A stretch of DNA of 64,000 bases. Source: Pleomorphovibrio marinus. Its GTDB lineage: Bacteria > Bacteroidota > Bacteroidia > Cytophagales > Cyclobacteriaceae. The notes beneath the pieces are model-generated. The model searched no databases. It worked only from the letters and a program-made list of their open reading frames with translations, and was not told where the DNA came from. Location of the stretch: NCBI RefSeq assembly GCF_003347495.1, contig NZ_QCXY01000004.1, positions 62,001 through 126,000 of the forward strand. Reading direction: 5' to 3'. Each line of letters starts with the position of its first letter. Position 1 is the first letter of the stretch. The position numbers and the translations under genes are program-made. Positions 16,836-25,178 of the stretch are shown here, in pieces.

Positions 16836-19800
16836 ATGGAAGTTCGAAAGAGTATCCCTGTGCTTTTAAAAACAGTGGTGATCTTTATCCTTTTGGCTTC
16901 AGGGGTTGTGTATGAATCCTATGCCCAATACTTCGGCAGAAATAAGCCGAGGTTTAAGAGGGATGAAGCAAAGCTGTTAGAGTCACCCCATTTTGACATT
17001 TATCATTATTTGGAAAATGATTCCACGGCTGTCAGGTTGGCTAAGTGGCACGAATGGTGGTATCATAAACAATTGCCTATTTTAAGGGACACCTTTAAAG
17101 TAAGAAACCCCATCGTGTTTTATAACCACCACCCCGATTTCCAACAATCCAATGTAATCAGTGGTGAAATCTCCGTGGGATTGGGTGGAGTGGCCGAAAG
17201 CCTCAGAAATAGGATTGCCATGCCATTCAATCACACCCATGCTCAAACCGGCCATGTGGTGGGGCACGAATTGGTACATGCCTTTCAATTTAGGATGCTA
17301 AACAGTATTGACTCCTTAAATATCCGCCACATCCGGAATATCCCTCTTTGGCTGGTGGAAGGAATGGCTGAATACATGTCTTTGGGAAGAGAACATTCTC
17401 ACACGGCCATGTGGATCAGGGATGCATTGGTACATGACCGGTTCCCTACGCTGAGACAAATGAGCAATAGTTTTGAGTTTTTCCCCTATCGCTATGGGCA
17501 TGCCTTTTGGGCCTATGTGGTAGGCATATGGGGACAAGACATAATCAGGCCTTTATTCCTAAACTCGGCTGCCTTGGGTTATGAAAGGGCACTGGAGAAG
17601 GTATTGAACCTTACCGAGGATGAATTCTCAAAGCGATGGGCTGACCATACCAGAAATTATTATGCCCCATTTTTGCAAGACACCACGGAAATAATGGGGA
17701 TAAGGTGGTTTCATCCAGAGAATACTGGAAACCTCAACCTCTCTCCGGTATACAGTCCGGACGCGAGGTACATGGCTTTCATTTCTGAGAAAAGCCTGTT
17801 TTCCATTGATGTGTTCCTGGTGGAAGTAAGGTCTGGTAGGATAGTGAGAAAACTGACTTCACATGTTCAATCCATGCACGTGGATGACTTCAATTTCATT
17901 GAATCTGTGGGCACATTTTCCCCTGATAGCAAGAGATTTGCCTATACGGTATACAGCGGGGGAAGAAATCAGATTATATTGGTAGACGTTCAAACCGGTA
18001 ATACCCTGGATGAAATAGCCATTCCAGAACTGGAAGCATTCAATTATATCTCCTGGTCACCAAATGGCAGGTACATGGTAATGACTGGGCTAAAGGATGG
18101 ACAATCCGACCTTTATCTCTATGACTTTGACAGGAAAAATCTTACTCAGCTTACTGACGATCCACATTCTGACATTCAACCCACTTGGTCTCCAGAGGGA
18201 AACCGTATTGCCTTTGTATCGGATAGAGGAACCTACGCAGGCCCAAATGATTTTAGGCATAGAGGTTTCAACCTTTGCCTGCTGGATTTTGACTCGCATG
18301 AGGTTTCCATTTTAGATATCTTTCCAGGTGCGGAAAATATGAATCCACAATTTTCAGTGGATGGAAACGTGATCTATTTCCTTTCCAACGCCGATGGCTT
18401 TAGGGATTTGTATGAGTATAGTTTGGTAAGTAATGAGATGTTCCGGCTCACCAGTTACTATTCCGGGATTTCGGGAATCACACAATGGTCACCTGCGTTC
18501 ACCGTGGCAAGGGACAACGGTTTGATGGCTTATAGCCTTTTTCAAAACGGGAGGTACCATATCTTCAGAGCAGACCTTTCTGATTTCTACGTAACCTACA
18601 AAGAATCCGACGGCAAGACGATTGATAAAAGGGCAGGTACCTTACCCCCAGCACATAGTATTGGGATAGAAAGGGCCAGGGCTATGCTGGATTCGCTGGA
18701 TAGGACCTTTAACATTCAAGAAGAAGAAATCCAGCCCAGGGATTTTAGGCCCAAATTTAGACTGGACCACATTGGAAATATGGGGCAAATAAATATGGTG
18801 GGAGGTACATATGCTACAGCATTGGCAGGAGGCGTAAATGCACTCTTTGGCGATATTCTGGGAAACCACCAGTTATTTACCGGAATTTCACTAAATGGTG
18901 AAATCTTCGATATCGGTTTTCAAGGAGCCTATGTGAACAAAAAGAATCCACTCTTTTGGGGAGGAATGGTTTCTCATGTCCCCTACCAATCTGCGGCATC
19001 AAGTGTATTCTTAGACTCCTTGACCGTCGGGGATATGCAGATCCCAGTAGTGAACAGTGCCCTTGACCTCATCAGAACCTTTGAAACCAGGGCAGGGGGT
19101 TTTGTGGTACGTCCCCTATCCAGGGCAATGAGGTTGGAGTCCGGCCTGTCCATCACCCGATACCATTTTCGAGTGGATCGCGTAAACAACTTTTTCCACA
19201 GAGGTACATTCCTCCGTGAAACGCATACAAGAGAACCTTCCCCTCCTGGGTTTAATGTGGGGCAAGTAAACGCGGCATTTGTGGGGGACAACACTTCTTT
19301 TGGAACGGTGGGTCCTTTGATGGGCACCAGATATAGATTTGATGTGGAAAGGTATTTTGGAGCCACCAATTTCTATACCGCATTGGCCGATTACCGTAGG
19401 TACGTCAGAATGGCTCCTTTTACAGTAGCAACGAGGCTTTATCACTTTGGAAGGTACGGACAAGATGTGAGAAGGGACATCCTTCCACCTATATTCCTGG
19501 GCCAACCTACATTGGTAAGAGGCTTTACTGGAAACTCCTTTAGTAGGAATGTTAACCGGACTGGTAATTTTTCGGTCAACCAACTTGTAGGAAATAAAAT
19601 AGTGGTCGGAAATTTGGAGGTCAGGCTACCACTGTCGGGGCCAGAACGATTATCCATGATCCGGTCCCATATTTTACCTACAGAGTTTTCTCTTTTTGTG
19701 GATACAGGTATGGCTTGGGATAACAGGGGTCTGGTAGGCCCCCCATCGGGTTATGATGGGGATATTGACTTGACCAGGAGACCAGTGGCCAGTTCCGGTG

Positions 19801-19916
19801 CCTCCCTAAGAGGGAACTTATTGGGCTTAGCCATTGTGGAGGCTTTTTATGCCGTGCCTTGGCAGCGACAATGGATGGGTGGAGTGTTTGGATTGAATTT
19901 CACTCCTGCTTGGTAA
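16836..19916 (+). CDS. Metalloprotease, TolB-type propeller and outer-membrane barrel fusion
   Basis: A 1026-residue exported protein. The ATG at 16836 starts a signal peptide ending SYAQ (about residue 31); the longer TTG-started reading is rejected. Residues 40-280 are a gluzincin-like domain with H144-E-L-V-H148 and WLVEGMAEY about 27 residues later, giving the expected HExxH plus glutamate metal site. Residues about 300-620 carry repeated PD40/TolB strands such as SPVYSPDARYMAFIS, ISWSPNGRYMVMTG and QPTWSPEGNRIAFVSDRG. From about 670 the sequence becomes a transmembrane beta-barrel like BamA/TamA C-termini, ending in FGLNFTPAW. A surface protease or processing role at the outer membrane is inferred. 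Confidence 0.82.
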   Translation: MEVRKSIPVLLKTVVIFILLASGVVYESYAQYFGRNKPRFKRDEAKLLESPHFDIYHYLENDSTAVRLAKWHEWWYHKQLPILRDTFKVRNPIVFYNHHPDFQQSNVISGEISVGLGGVAESLRNRIAMPFNHTHAQTGHVVGHELVHAFQFRMLNSIDSLNIRHIRNIPLWLVEGMAEYMSLGREHSHTAMWIRDALVHDRFPTLRQMSNSFEFFPYRYGHAFWAYVVGIWGQDIIRPLFLNSAALGYERALEKVLNLTEDEFSKRWADHTRNYYAPFLQDTTEIMGIRWFHPENTGNLNLSPVYSPDARYMAFISEKSLFSIDVFLVEVRSGRIVRKLTSHVQSMHVDDFNFIESVGTFSPDSKRFAYTVYSGGRNQIILVDVQTGNTLDEIAIPELEAFNYISWSPNGRYMVMTGLKDGQSDLYLYDFDRKNLTQLTDDPHSDIQPTWSPEGNRIAFVSDRGTYAGPNDFRHRGFNLCLLDFDSHEVSILDIFPGAENMNPQFSVDGNVIYFLSNADGFRDLYEYSLVSNEMFRLTSYYSGISGITQWSPAFTVARDNGLMAYSLFQNGRYHIFRADLSDFYVTYKESDGKTIDKRAGTLPPAHSIGIERARAMLDSLDRTFNIQEEEIQPRDFRPKFRLDHIGNMGQINMVGGTYATALAGGVNALFGDILGNHQLFTGISLNGEIFDIGFQGAYVNKKNPLFWGGMVSHVPYQSAASSVFLDSLTVGDMQIPVVNSALDLIRTFETRAGGFVVRPLSRAMRLESGLSITRYHFRVDRVNNFFHRGTFLRETHTREPSPPGFNVGQVNAAFVGDNTSFGTVGPLMGTRYRFDVERYFGATNFYTALADYRRYVRMAPFTVATRLYHFGRYGQDVRRDILPPIFLGQPTLVRGFTGNSFSRNVNRTGNFSVNQLVGNKIVVGNLEVRLPLSGPERLSMIRSHILPTEFSLFVDTGMAWDNRGLVGPPSGYDGDIDLTRRPVASSGASLRGNLLGLAIVEAFYAVPWQRQWMGGVFGLNFTPAW

Positions 19917-20030
19917 GCGGTGTTGAAGCATTCTCATCTATGTCACCTCCATTTTCTTTTTCTTGAAAATGGGGGTTGGCATGGATTTTTTTCTATTTGA
20001 ACCTGTTTAAACCTTTTGAAAAACCATTAA

Positions 20031-20102
20031 TTAACATTTACCTAACACTTTTAACTTTTTGTTAAGGTCATTTAACTTATTTTTCTCCCAATGGTTATCC
20101 AT
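20031..20102 (+). promoter_or_regulatory. Putative operator and promoter element upstream of hlyD
   Basis: TTAACATTTA at 20031, TAAC at 20043 and TTTAACTTTT at 20050-20059 place three TAAC cores at 11- and 9-bp steps, as expected for an OmpR/PhoB-type direct-repeat box. After exactly 35 nt comes TTATCCAT (20095-20102), 22 bp before the hlyD ATG. The same arrangement, at the same spacing, occurs at 23793-23864. Confidence 0.6.
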
Positions 20103-20123
20103 AAGGTGTTTAATTTGTAATGT

Positions 20124-21449
20124 ATGATATTATCGATAAAAGCAATAACAGCAAAAAAAGGAAAATGGAAGATTGGGCTAGTAATAGCCCTGATTTTTGT
20201 GGGAGGTATAATTGGGGTTTATTCCTTTGATCAAAATGCAGGTGAGAACCTTTTTTCCACCGAAAAGGGAGATTTCAAAATTGAAATCAAAACCCAGGGT
20301 GAATTAGAAGCATTGGAAGGTGTAGAAGTCCTGGGACCTCAAGAGGCCAGAAAATACAGAGTTAAAAATTTTACCATTGAAAAGTTGGTGCCCGAGGGTA
20401 CTGTGGTGAAAAAAGGGGACTTTATTGCCTCCATAGACCAGTCGGACATGTTTGAAAAACTGGAAGAAAGAAGATTGGACCTGGAGCAGTACCAAGCTCA
20501 GTTTGAGCAAGTACAATTGGATACCTCCCTTATTCTTAGGGAAGAAAGGGATAACATCAAGAACTTGGAATTTACGGTGCAGGAACAGGAATTGATTTTG
20601 GAGCAGTCCCAGTTTGAACCACCTGCAATCGTGGAAAGAAACCGACAACGACTGGAGACAGCCAAGCGAGAACTCTTCCAAGGAAGGGAGCGGTATGCCA
20701 TGAAAACCTTGCAGGAGGCTGCCCGGATGAGAGAGATCTCAAGTAAGTATACCGAACACAAGGAAAAAGTACAGGAGATGGAGGCAATTCTAGAAGAATT
20801 TGACATTGTCGCTCCTGAAGATGGAATGGTCATCTACCGAAAATACAAGCGAAAGAAGGTAGTAGAAGGCACCCAAATCAGTTCTTGGAAACCAGTAATA
20901 GTAAAACTTCCAAACCTTAAAAGTATTCACAGCATCACTCAGGTCAACGAAGTAGATATCCGCAAAATCGAAAAGGGGATGCAGGTGGAAATTACTATGG
21001 ATGCCATGCCGGAGAAAAAATACAAAGGCACAATCGCGCAGATAGGAAACGTGGGGCAAAGTAGGTCCAACTCGGATTCTAAGGTTTTTGAAGTGGTAAT
21101 CCAATTCGACGAATTTGATCCTCTACTACGACCCACCATGACCACTGGACATAAAATTCTGGCGGATCATAAAGAAGATGTACTTCAAGTCCCTATGCGG
21201 GCCATACACGTAGAAAACGACAGCATCAACTTTGTCTATACCGCAAATGGAAAAAAACAAGAGGTGATGTTGGGAGAAGACAACTCGGAAAATGTAATTA
21301 TAGAAAAAGGGCTGGCTGAAGGGGAGAAAATCCACCTCACAAAACCTGATTGGGAAAACAATCAATTAGTAGAACTTTTGGAGGAACTAGATGGTAAAAG
21401 AAATCCACAGGAAATTCCAGAGCCTTTGGCGGATTCCTTCAATGATTAA
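20124..21449 (+). CDS. HlyD-family periplasmic adaptor (efflux RND/ABC type)
   Basis: A 441-residue membrane fusion protein. One N-terminal transmembrane helix (about 17-37) is followed by a split lipoyl/barrel-sandwich domain (KLVPEGTVVKKGDFIASID at about 91-110, and DIVAPEDGMVIYRK after the hairpin). A long coiled-coil hairpin spans about 115-230 (EKLEERRLDLEQYQAQ; REERDNIKNLEFTVQEQE). KGMQVEITMDAMPEKKYKGTIAQIG is the beta-barrel domain. Adaptors of this type bridge an inner-membrane ABC or RND pump to a TolC-like channel. No pump or channel gene is next to it, so it is an orphan. It ends at an intrinsic terminator (21564) and carries the shared regulatory element upstream. Confidence 0.88.
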   Translation: MILSIKAITAKKGKWKIGLVIALIFVGGIIGVYSFDQNAGENLFSTEKGDFKIEIKTQGELEALEGVEVLGPQEARKYRVKNFTIEKLVPEGTVVKKGDFIASIDQSDMFEKLEERRLDLEQYQAQFEQVQLDTSLILREERDNIKNLEFTVQEQELILEQSQFEPPAIVERNRQRLETAKRELFQGRERYAMKTLQEAARMREISSKYTEHKEKVQEMEAILEEFDIVAPEDGMVIYRKYKRKKVVEGTQISSWKPVIVKLPNLKSIHSITQVNEVDIRKIEKGMQVEITMDAMPEKKYKGTIAQIGNVGQSRSNSDSKVFEVVIQFDEFDPLLRPTMTTGHKILADHKEDVLQVPMRAIHVENDSINFVYTANGKKQEVMLGEDNSENVIIEKGLAEGEKIHLTKPDWENNQLVELLEELDGKRNPQEIPEPLADSFND

Positions 21450-21563
21450 ACAAGAGATTATTTCTCCTTAATACTACTTCAAACCTATTAGACCAACCTA
21501 AGTTTACTTAGTTTCAACTCTTGAAAAAGTATTAGGGTAATCGGTTGTTCCAGCAACTGAGAT

Positions 21564-21595
21564 AAGGTTGTCAACTTTTTTGGCAACCTTTTTTT
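21564..21595 (+). terminator. Rho-independent terminator after hlyD
   Basis: AAGGTTG (21564-21570) pairs with CAACCTT (21584-21590), followed directly by a T tract to 21595. The hairpin is 115 bp after the hlyD stop codon. It separates hlyD from the convergent two-component genes. Confidence 0.75.
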
Positions 21596-21733
21596 GTCTG
21601 ACCCGGATCAATAACTAATGACATTCTGCGTCCATTTTCATTAATTGTACCACATCAAGGGTAAAATCCCAAAATTATCCATTGAGGCAATCTAACAATG
21701 GTTCTATGGTTTCAATTTAAAAAGTGAGCTTAT

Positions 21734-22414
21734 CTAGCTGTCCTCTAAAATATAGCCCTTTCCATGTATATTGGATAAGCTTACTCCAGGATCCAGTTGT
21801 AGATGCTTCCTAAGTTTTGCCACATGAACGTCCATGCTTCTCCTGTTAAAATAGTCCACACCACTCCAAAGCTTGTTCAGCACAATTTTCCTGTCCAAAA
21901 GTTGGTTTTTTTTCTGACATAGCATGCGCAGAAGTTCTGCTTCCTTTTCGGTGAGCGACACCGTACTATTACCATCAGTAAGTCTTCTACTTCGAAAATC
22001 AAAGGTAAGTTTTCCAATAGAAAAATCCTCCCCCGGATCATCCTGTAACATGTACCTCCTCAAGACAGCATTGATTCTGGCAATAAGTTCCTCCTCGTCC
22101 ACAGGTTTTACAATATAATCATCTGCCCCCTTTTGAAATCCCTGCAGCTTATCAATCTTCATGGACTTAGCGGTAAGAAAAAGTAAAGGAATGTTCGGAT
22201 TATGTTCTTTAATTTTTGTTGCCAATGTAAAACCGTCCATTGCCGGCATCATGACATCCAAAATGCAAATGTCGAAAGATTCCTCTAAAAAAACGTCAAG
22301 TCCTTTTTGGCCATTTATCTGCCAGGAAACGATGAAATCATTCATTTCCAAGTAGGTTTTTAAGGCATATCCTAGAGTCTGGTCATCTTCTACTAGCAAT
22401 ATTTTCGGTATCAT
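21734..22414 (-). CDS. OmpR-family response regulator
   Basis: A 226-residue regulator. The receiver domain (1-120) has the acidic pair E9-D10-D11, the phosphorylation site D53 in CILDVMMPAMDG, the switch threonine in LLFLTAKS and the lysine in YIVKPVDEEE. The winged-helix Trans_reg_C domain (about 130-226) has LTEKEAELLRMLCQKKNQLLDR and the recognition helix region RRSMDVHVAKLRKHL. It overlaps the end of the histidine kinase gene by 32 bp, so the pair is one transcription unit with the kinase first. Its likely targets are the shared TAAC-repeat elements flanking the locus (inference). Confidence 0.95.
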   Translation of the reverse strand: MIPKILLVEDDQTLGYALKTYLEMNDFIVSWQINGQKGLDVFLEESFDICILDVMMPAMDGFTLATKIKEHNPNIPLLFLTAKSMKIDKLQGFQKGADDYIVKPVDEEELIARINAVLRRYMLQDDPGEDFSIGKLTFDFRSRRLTDGNSTVSLTEKEAELLRMLCQKKNQLLDRKIVLNKLWSGVDYFNRRSMDVHVAKLRKHLQLDPGVSLSNIHGKGYILEDS

Positions 22415-23753
22415 GCTCCTTTGCTGAATCTAATGTTATCAATGGAAGCCGGATTTTAACCACACTCCCCTTTCCCAATTTACTCTTTAATGAAATCGTG
22501 CCACCATGCAATTCAGTGATCATTTTCACATAACTCAAGCCCAATCCAAAACCCTTGGTTTGGTGTATATTGCCTTGACTCACTCTATAAAACTTATCGA
22601 AAATAAAATCCAAGTTTTCTTTGTCTATCCCTATTCCTTTGTCAGAAATGCAAAGGACTAATTGGGAATCCTCCACCCTTGTTTCTACCCGGATGATCGG
22701 TGAATCTTTTGAATATTTGATAGCGTTGTCCAAAATATTGTCCAGTATATTACCAACATGCATAGGGTCTCCAATAACTATATGTTGAGCGGCTAGTAAA
22801 TCCAAGGTTAATTTTCCACCCTTGGCCTCCACTATGATATTGTAAACCTCCGCTTTGGTTTGGATGACTTGGTGCAAATCTATTCTTTTCCAATCCAATT
22901 CAGGGTCGTTTCGCTCAAGCAAAGTGAGCTCCAGTACTTTTTCCACTTTGTTTTTTAGGTTGTGGTTTTCCCTCTCCAACAAAGAGAGGTGGTAATCCAA
23001 CTCCTCCTTAGAAAATTGTTGCCCCTTATCCTTAATAATCTTATAAATGATGGAGGAAGCGAAAATGGGTGTTTTTAACTCATGGGTTAAATTGTTAATA
23101 AATTCATTTTTGAGTTTCGACAACTGCTTTTGCCGCTTCAAGACTAACACCGTACTGAAAAAGCTGCCTAACAACAATAAAATAAAAATAAAAGTGACCA
23201 ATAAAATGGAAGATATTTGATAGGCGATGAATAAGTTTTTATTATGAAAAAGCAGGCCAAACCTAAAAAGGTGTTTGCCATATACCTGATCCACCACTCC
23301 ACCAGGGTACATCGCGTATTTTTGAAAATGAGGTTGATACCCCTCTTTAGCTGAAGAAAAAGCAATAGTGTCTTCTATGCGTTGGTAGAAAGCAAAATCA
23401 TAGTCCAAATAACTAAGTCTATGGTCACTCAAAACGCTATCCACCCTGTCTTTATAGGCCGTAACCATCTCTACTTCCAAGGAATCCCTGGTACTGCGCG
23501 GATGAACCCTATCCCCTAGAAGCGCGAGTAAGTTGGCTGTCACCTCCACATCATCCAGCAGCACCTCCTCCATGTCCCTTAGCACCTTGCTGATTTCCCT
23601 ATCAAATTGCCTACGCTGAAGGTCCACTTCCAGTTTAGTAAGCCTATACTGAACAAAAAGCAGCCCGATAAGAGCTGTAAATATCATAAAAGTAACCACA
23701 TAAATATGATCTCTTACATAATCTATCCACTTGTTCAATAAATGATGAACCAT
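22383..23753 (-). CDS. Sensor histidine kinase
   Basis: A 456-residue membrane kinase. Transmembrane helices at about 17-36 and 182-205 enclose a 145-residue periplasmic sensor region with no recognised domain. The HisKA box FINNLTHELKTPI puts the phosphoacceptor at H224. The ATPase has an N box (ILDNILDNAIKYS), a G1 box (DKGIGID), an F box (FDKFYR) and a G2 box (GFGLGLSYVK). It resembles PhoR/BaeS-type class I kinases. It is divergent from the SGNH gene, and the shared TAAC element sits between them, 40 bp upstream of this start codon, which suggests autoregulation. Confidence 0.94.
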   Translation of the reverse strand: MVHHLLNKWIDYVRDHIYVVTFMIFTALIGLLFVQYRLTKLEVDLQRRQFDREISKVLRDMEEVLLDDVEVTANLLALLGDRVHPRSTRDSLEVEMVTAYKDRVDSVLSDHRLSYLDYDFAFYQRIEDTIAFSSAKEGYQPHFQKYAMYPGGVVDQVYGKHLFRFGLLFHNKNLFIAYQISSILLVTFIFILLLLGSFFSTVLVLKRQKQLSKLKNEFINNLTHELKTPIFASSIIYKIIKDKGQQFSKEELDYHLSLLERENHNLKNKVEKVLELTLLERNDPELDWKRIDLHQVIQTKAEVYNIIVEAKGGKLTLDLLAAQHIVIGDPMHVGNILDNILDNAIKYSKDSPIIRVETRVEDSQLVLCISDKGIGIDKENLDFIFDKFYRVSQGNIHQTKGFGLGLSYVKMITELHGGTISLKSKLGKGSVVKIRLPLITLDSAKEHDTENIASRR

Positions 23754-23792
23754 ATCCCATTTTAACCAATACTTAAAGGACCCACAACCTAT

Positions 23793-23864
23793 TTAACATT
23801 TAATTAACGGATTTAACTTTTCATTCAGCAAAACTTAGTCCCTATTATCCGGTCGTTTATCCAT
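23793..23864. promoter_or_regulatory. Second copy of the TAAC-repeat element, kinase/SGNH divergent region
   Basis: TTAACATTTA at 23793, TAAC at 23805 and TTTAACTTTT at 23812-23821 match the element upstream of hlyD at about 24 of 29 positions. After 35 nt, as there, TTATCCAT follows (23857-23864). On the plus strand this lies upstream of the SGNH gene; on the minus strand it lies 40 bp before the kinase ATG. An additional TTTAACC at 23761 extends the pattern. Confidence 0.6.
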
Positions 23865-23967
23865 TTCATAAAACTAGTAGGTCATGTAAATGGATTTTTT
23901 TATTAAATTCACCACCCACCAAAAAAATGGATTTGAATTTGATTCAATCCGGAGGAATATAAACTCC

Positions 23968-25173
23968 ATGACCCAAAATATGCTTGCTAATACCAATTAT
24001 AGACTAGTCGTTGCCTTGGTTTTCTTGTTTTTCCTTGGCTTCTCAGCTACTGCACAAGAAAAATTCGAACTCCGGGATGGAGACAGAGTAGTTCTTCTGG
24101 GTTCGGGAATTATCGAAAACGAACAGCAATATGGCTGGCTGGAAAGCCTTTTCACCTCCTTGTGGCCCGACCGCTATATCAGTTTCAGAAATCTAGGTTG
24201 GTCGGGAGACACAGTTTTCGGAGAGGCCAGAACCTATTATACCAGTCAACCCTCCCCTTTTGAATTATTGATCAGCCAAGTGAAAGCCGTCAATCCAAGC
24301 CTCGCTATCCTCGCCTACGGCATGGTAGAATCAGAAAAAGGAGAGCAAGGTTTAGCAACTTTTACTGAAGGGCTAAACACCCTGTTGGATTCCTTGGACA
24401 AATTGTCCACCAAGGTGGTCTTGTTGAGCCCTCTTTCACTAACTCATCAATTAAAATCAGAAAAAGAAAGAACAACCCAAGATGCCAACACCTACTATAC
24501 AAGAATAAAAACGGTAGCCGATGAAAGAGGCCTGACACATATTGATATAAACCCCTTGATGGTTAACCATGGGAAGCAGATTATGGGAACGGGCGTTCAT
24601 CTTAATGAGAAAGGATATGCCTGGTTAGCAGCCTACATTAGGGAAGCTTTGGGATTTCCAATACAGGAAAGTAACCTTCAAATTGATTGGAGAAAAAAAG
24701 AGGTGCTTACCTCCTCCGAAATTTCCAACCTAAAATGGGAAAATAAAGAAAACCTATTTTCCTTATCCCTGATATACGAGTATCTACCGATACCGCTTCC
24801 GGATAGGATCGAATCACAACCAACAATCATGGTGAAGGGGTTGAAAAAAGGGCAATATGGGCTTAGGATAAATGAAGAAATCGTGGCGGTGGGTACCCAT
24901 CAAGAATGGGAAAAAGGGATAGTTTTACAGCAAGGGCCTGGAATAAGGCAATCGGAACGATTGAGGGAAACCATACAAAAGAAAGATGAAATCTATTTTA
25001 GGCAGTACAGGCCTCAAAACCGAACCTATATTCTTGGTTTTAGGGCTTATGAGCAAGGGAGGCATGAAGAGGACCTCAAGGACCTTGATCTCTTGGTAGC
25101 TTGGCTGGATGGACAAATTAACCAACTCAAGCAACCACAGCAACAACAACTCTACTTTTTCTCCATCCAATAG
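23968..25173 (+). CDS. SGNH/GDSL-type hydrolase, exported
   Basis: About 401 residues from the chosen start, with a signal peptide (LVVALVFLFFLGFSATAQ). RDGDRVVLLGSGIIENEQ is the first-strand block, FRNLGWSGDTV carries the block II glycine, LAILAYGMVES the block III region, and GTGVHLNEKGYAWLA the C-terminal histidine helix. The serine of a canonical GDS block is shifted within LLGSG, so activity needs testing. An alternative ATG at 23890 is in frame and fits the spacing of the upstream element, but it would add 26 residues before the signal peptide. It is 5 bp from the PVC-type dehydrogenase, a pairing familiar from Planctomycetes and Bacteroidota. Confidence 0.75.
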   Translation: MTQNMLANTNYRLVVALVFLFFLGFSATAQEKFELRDGDRVVLLGSGIIENEQQYGWLESLFTSLWPDRYISFRNLGWSGDTVFGEARTYYTSQPSPFELLISQVKAVNPSLAILAYGMVESEKGEQGLATFTEGLNTLLDSLDKLSTKVVLLSPLSLTHQLKSEKERTTQDANTYYTRIKTVADERGLTHIDINPLMVNHGKQIMGTGVHLNEKGYAWLAAYIREALGFPIQESNLQIDWRKKEVLTSSEISNLKWENKENLFSLSLIYEYLPIPLPDRIESQPTIMVKGLKKGQYGLRINEEIVAVGTHQEWEKGIVLQQGPGIRQSERLRETIQKKDEIYFRQYRPQNRTYILGFRAYEQGRHEEDLKDLDLLVAWLDGQINQLKQPQQQQLYFFSIQ

Positions 25174-25178
25174 ATGTC

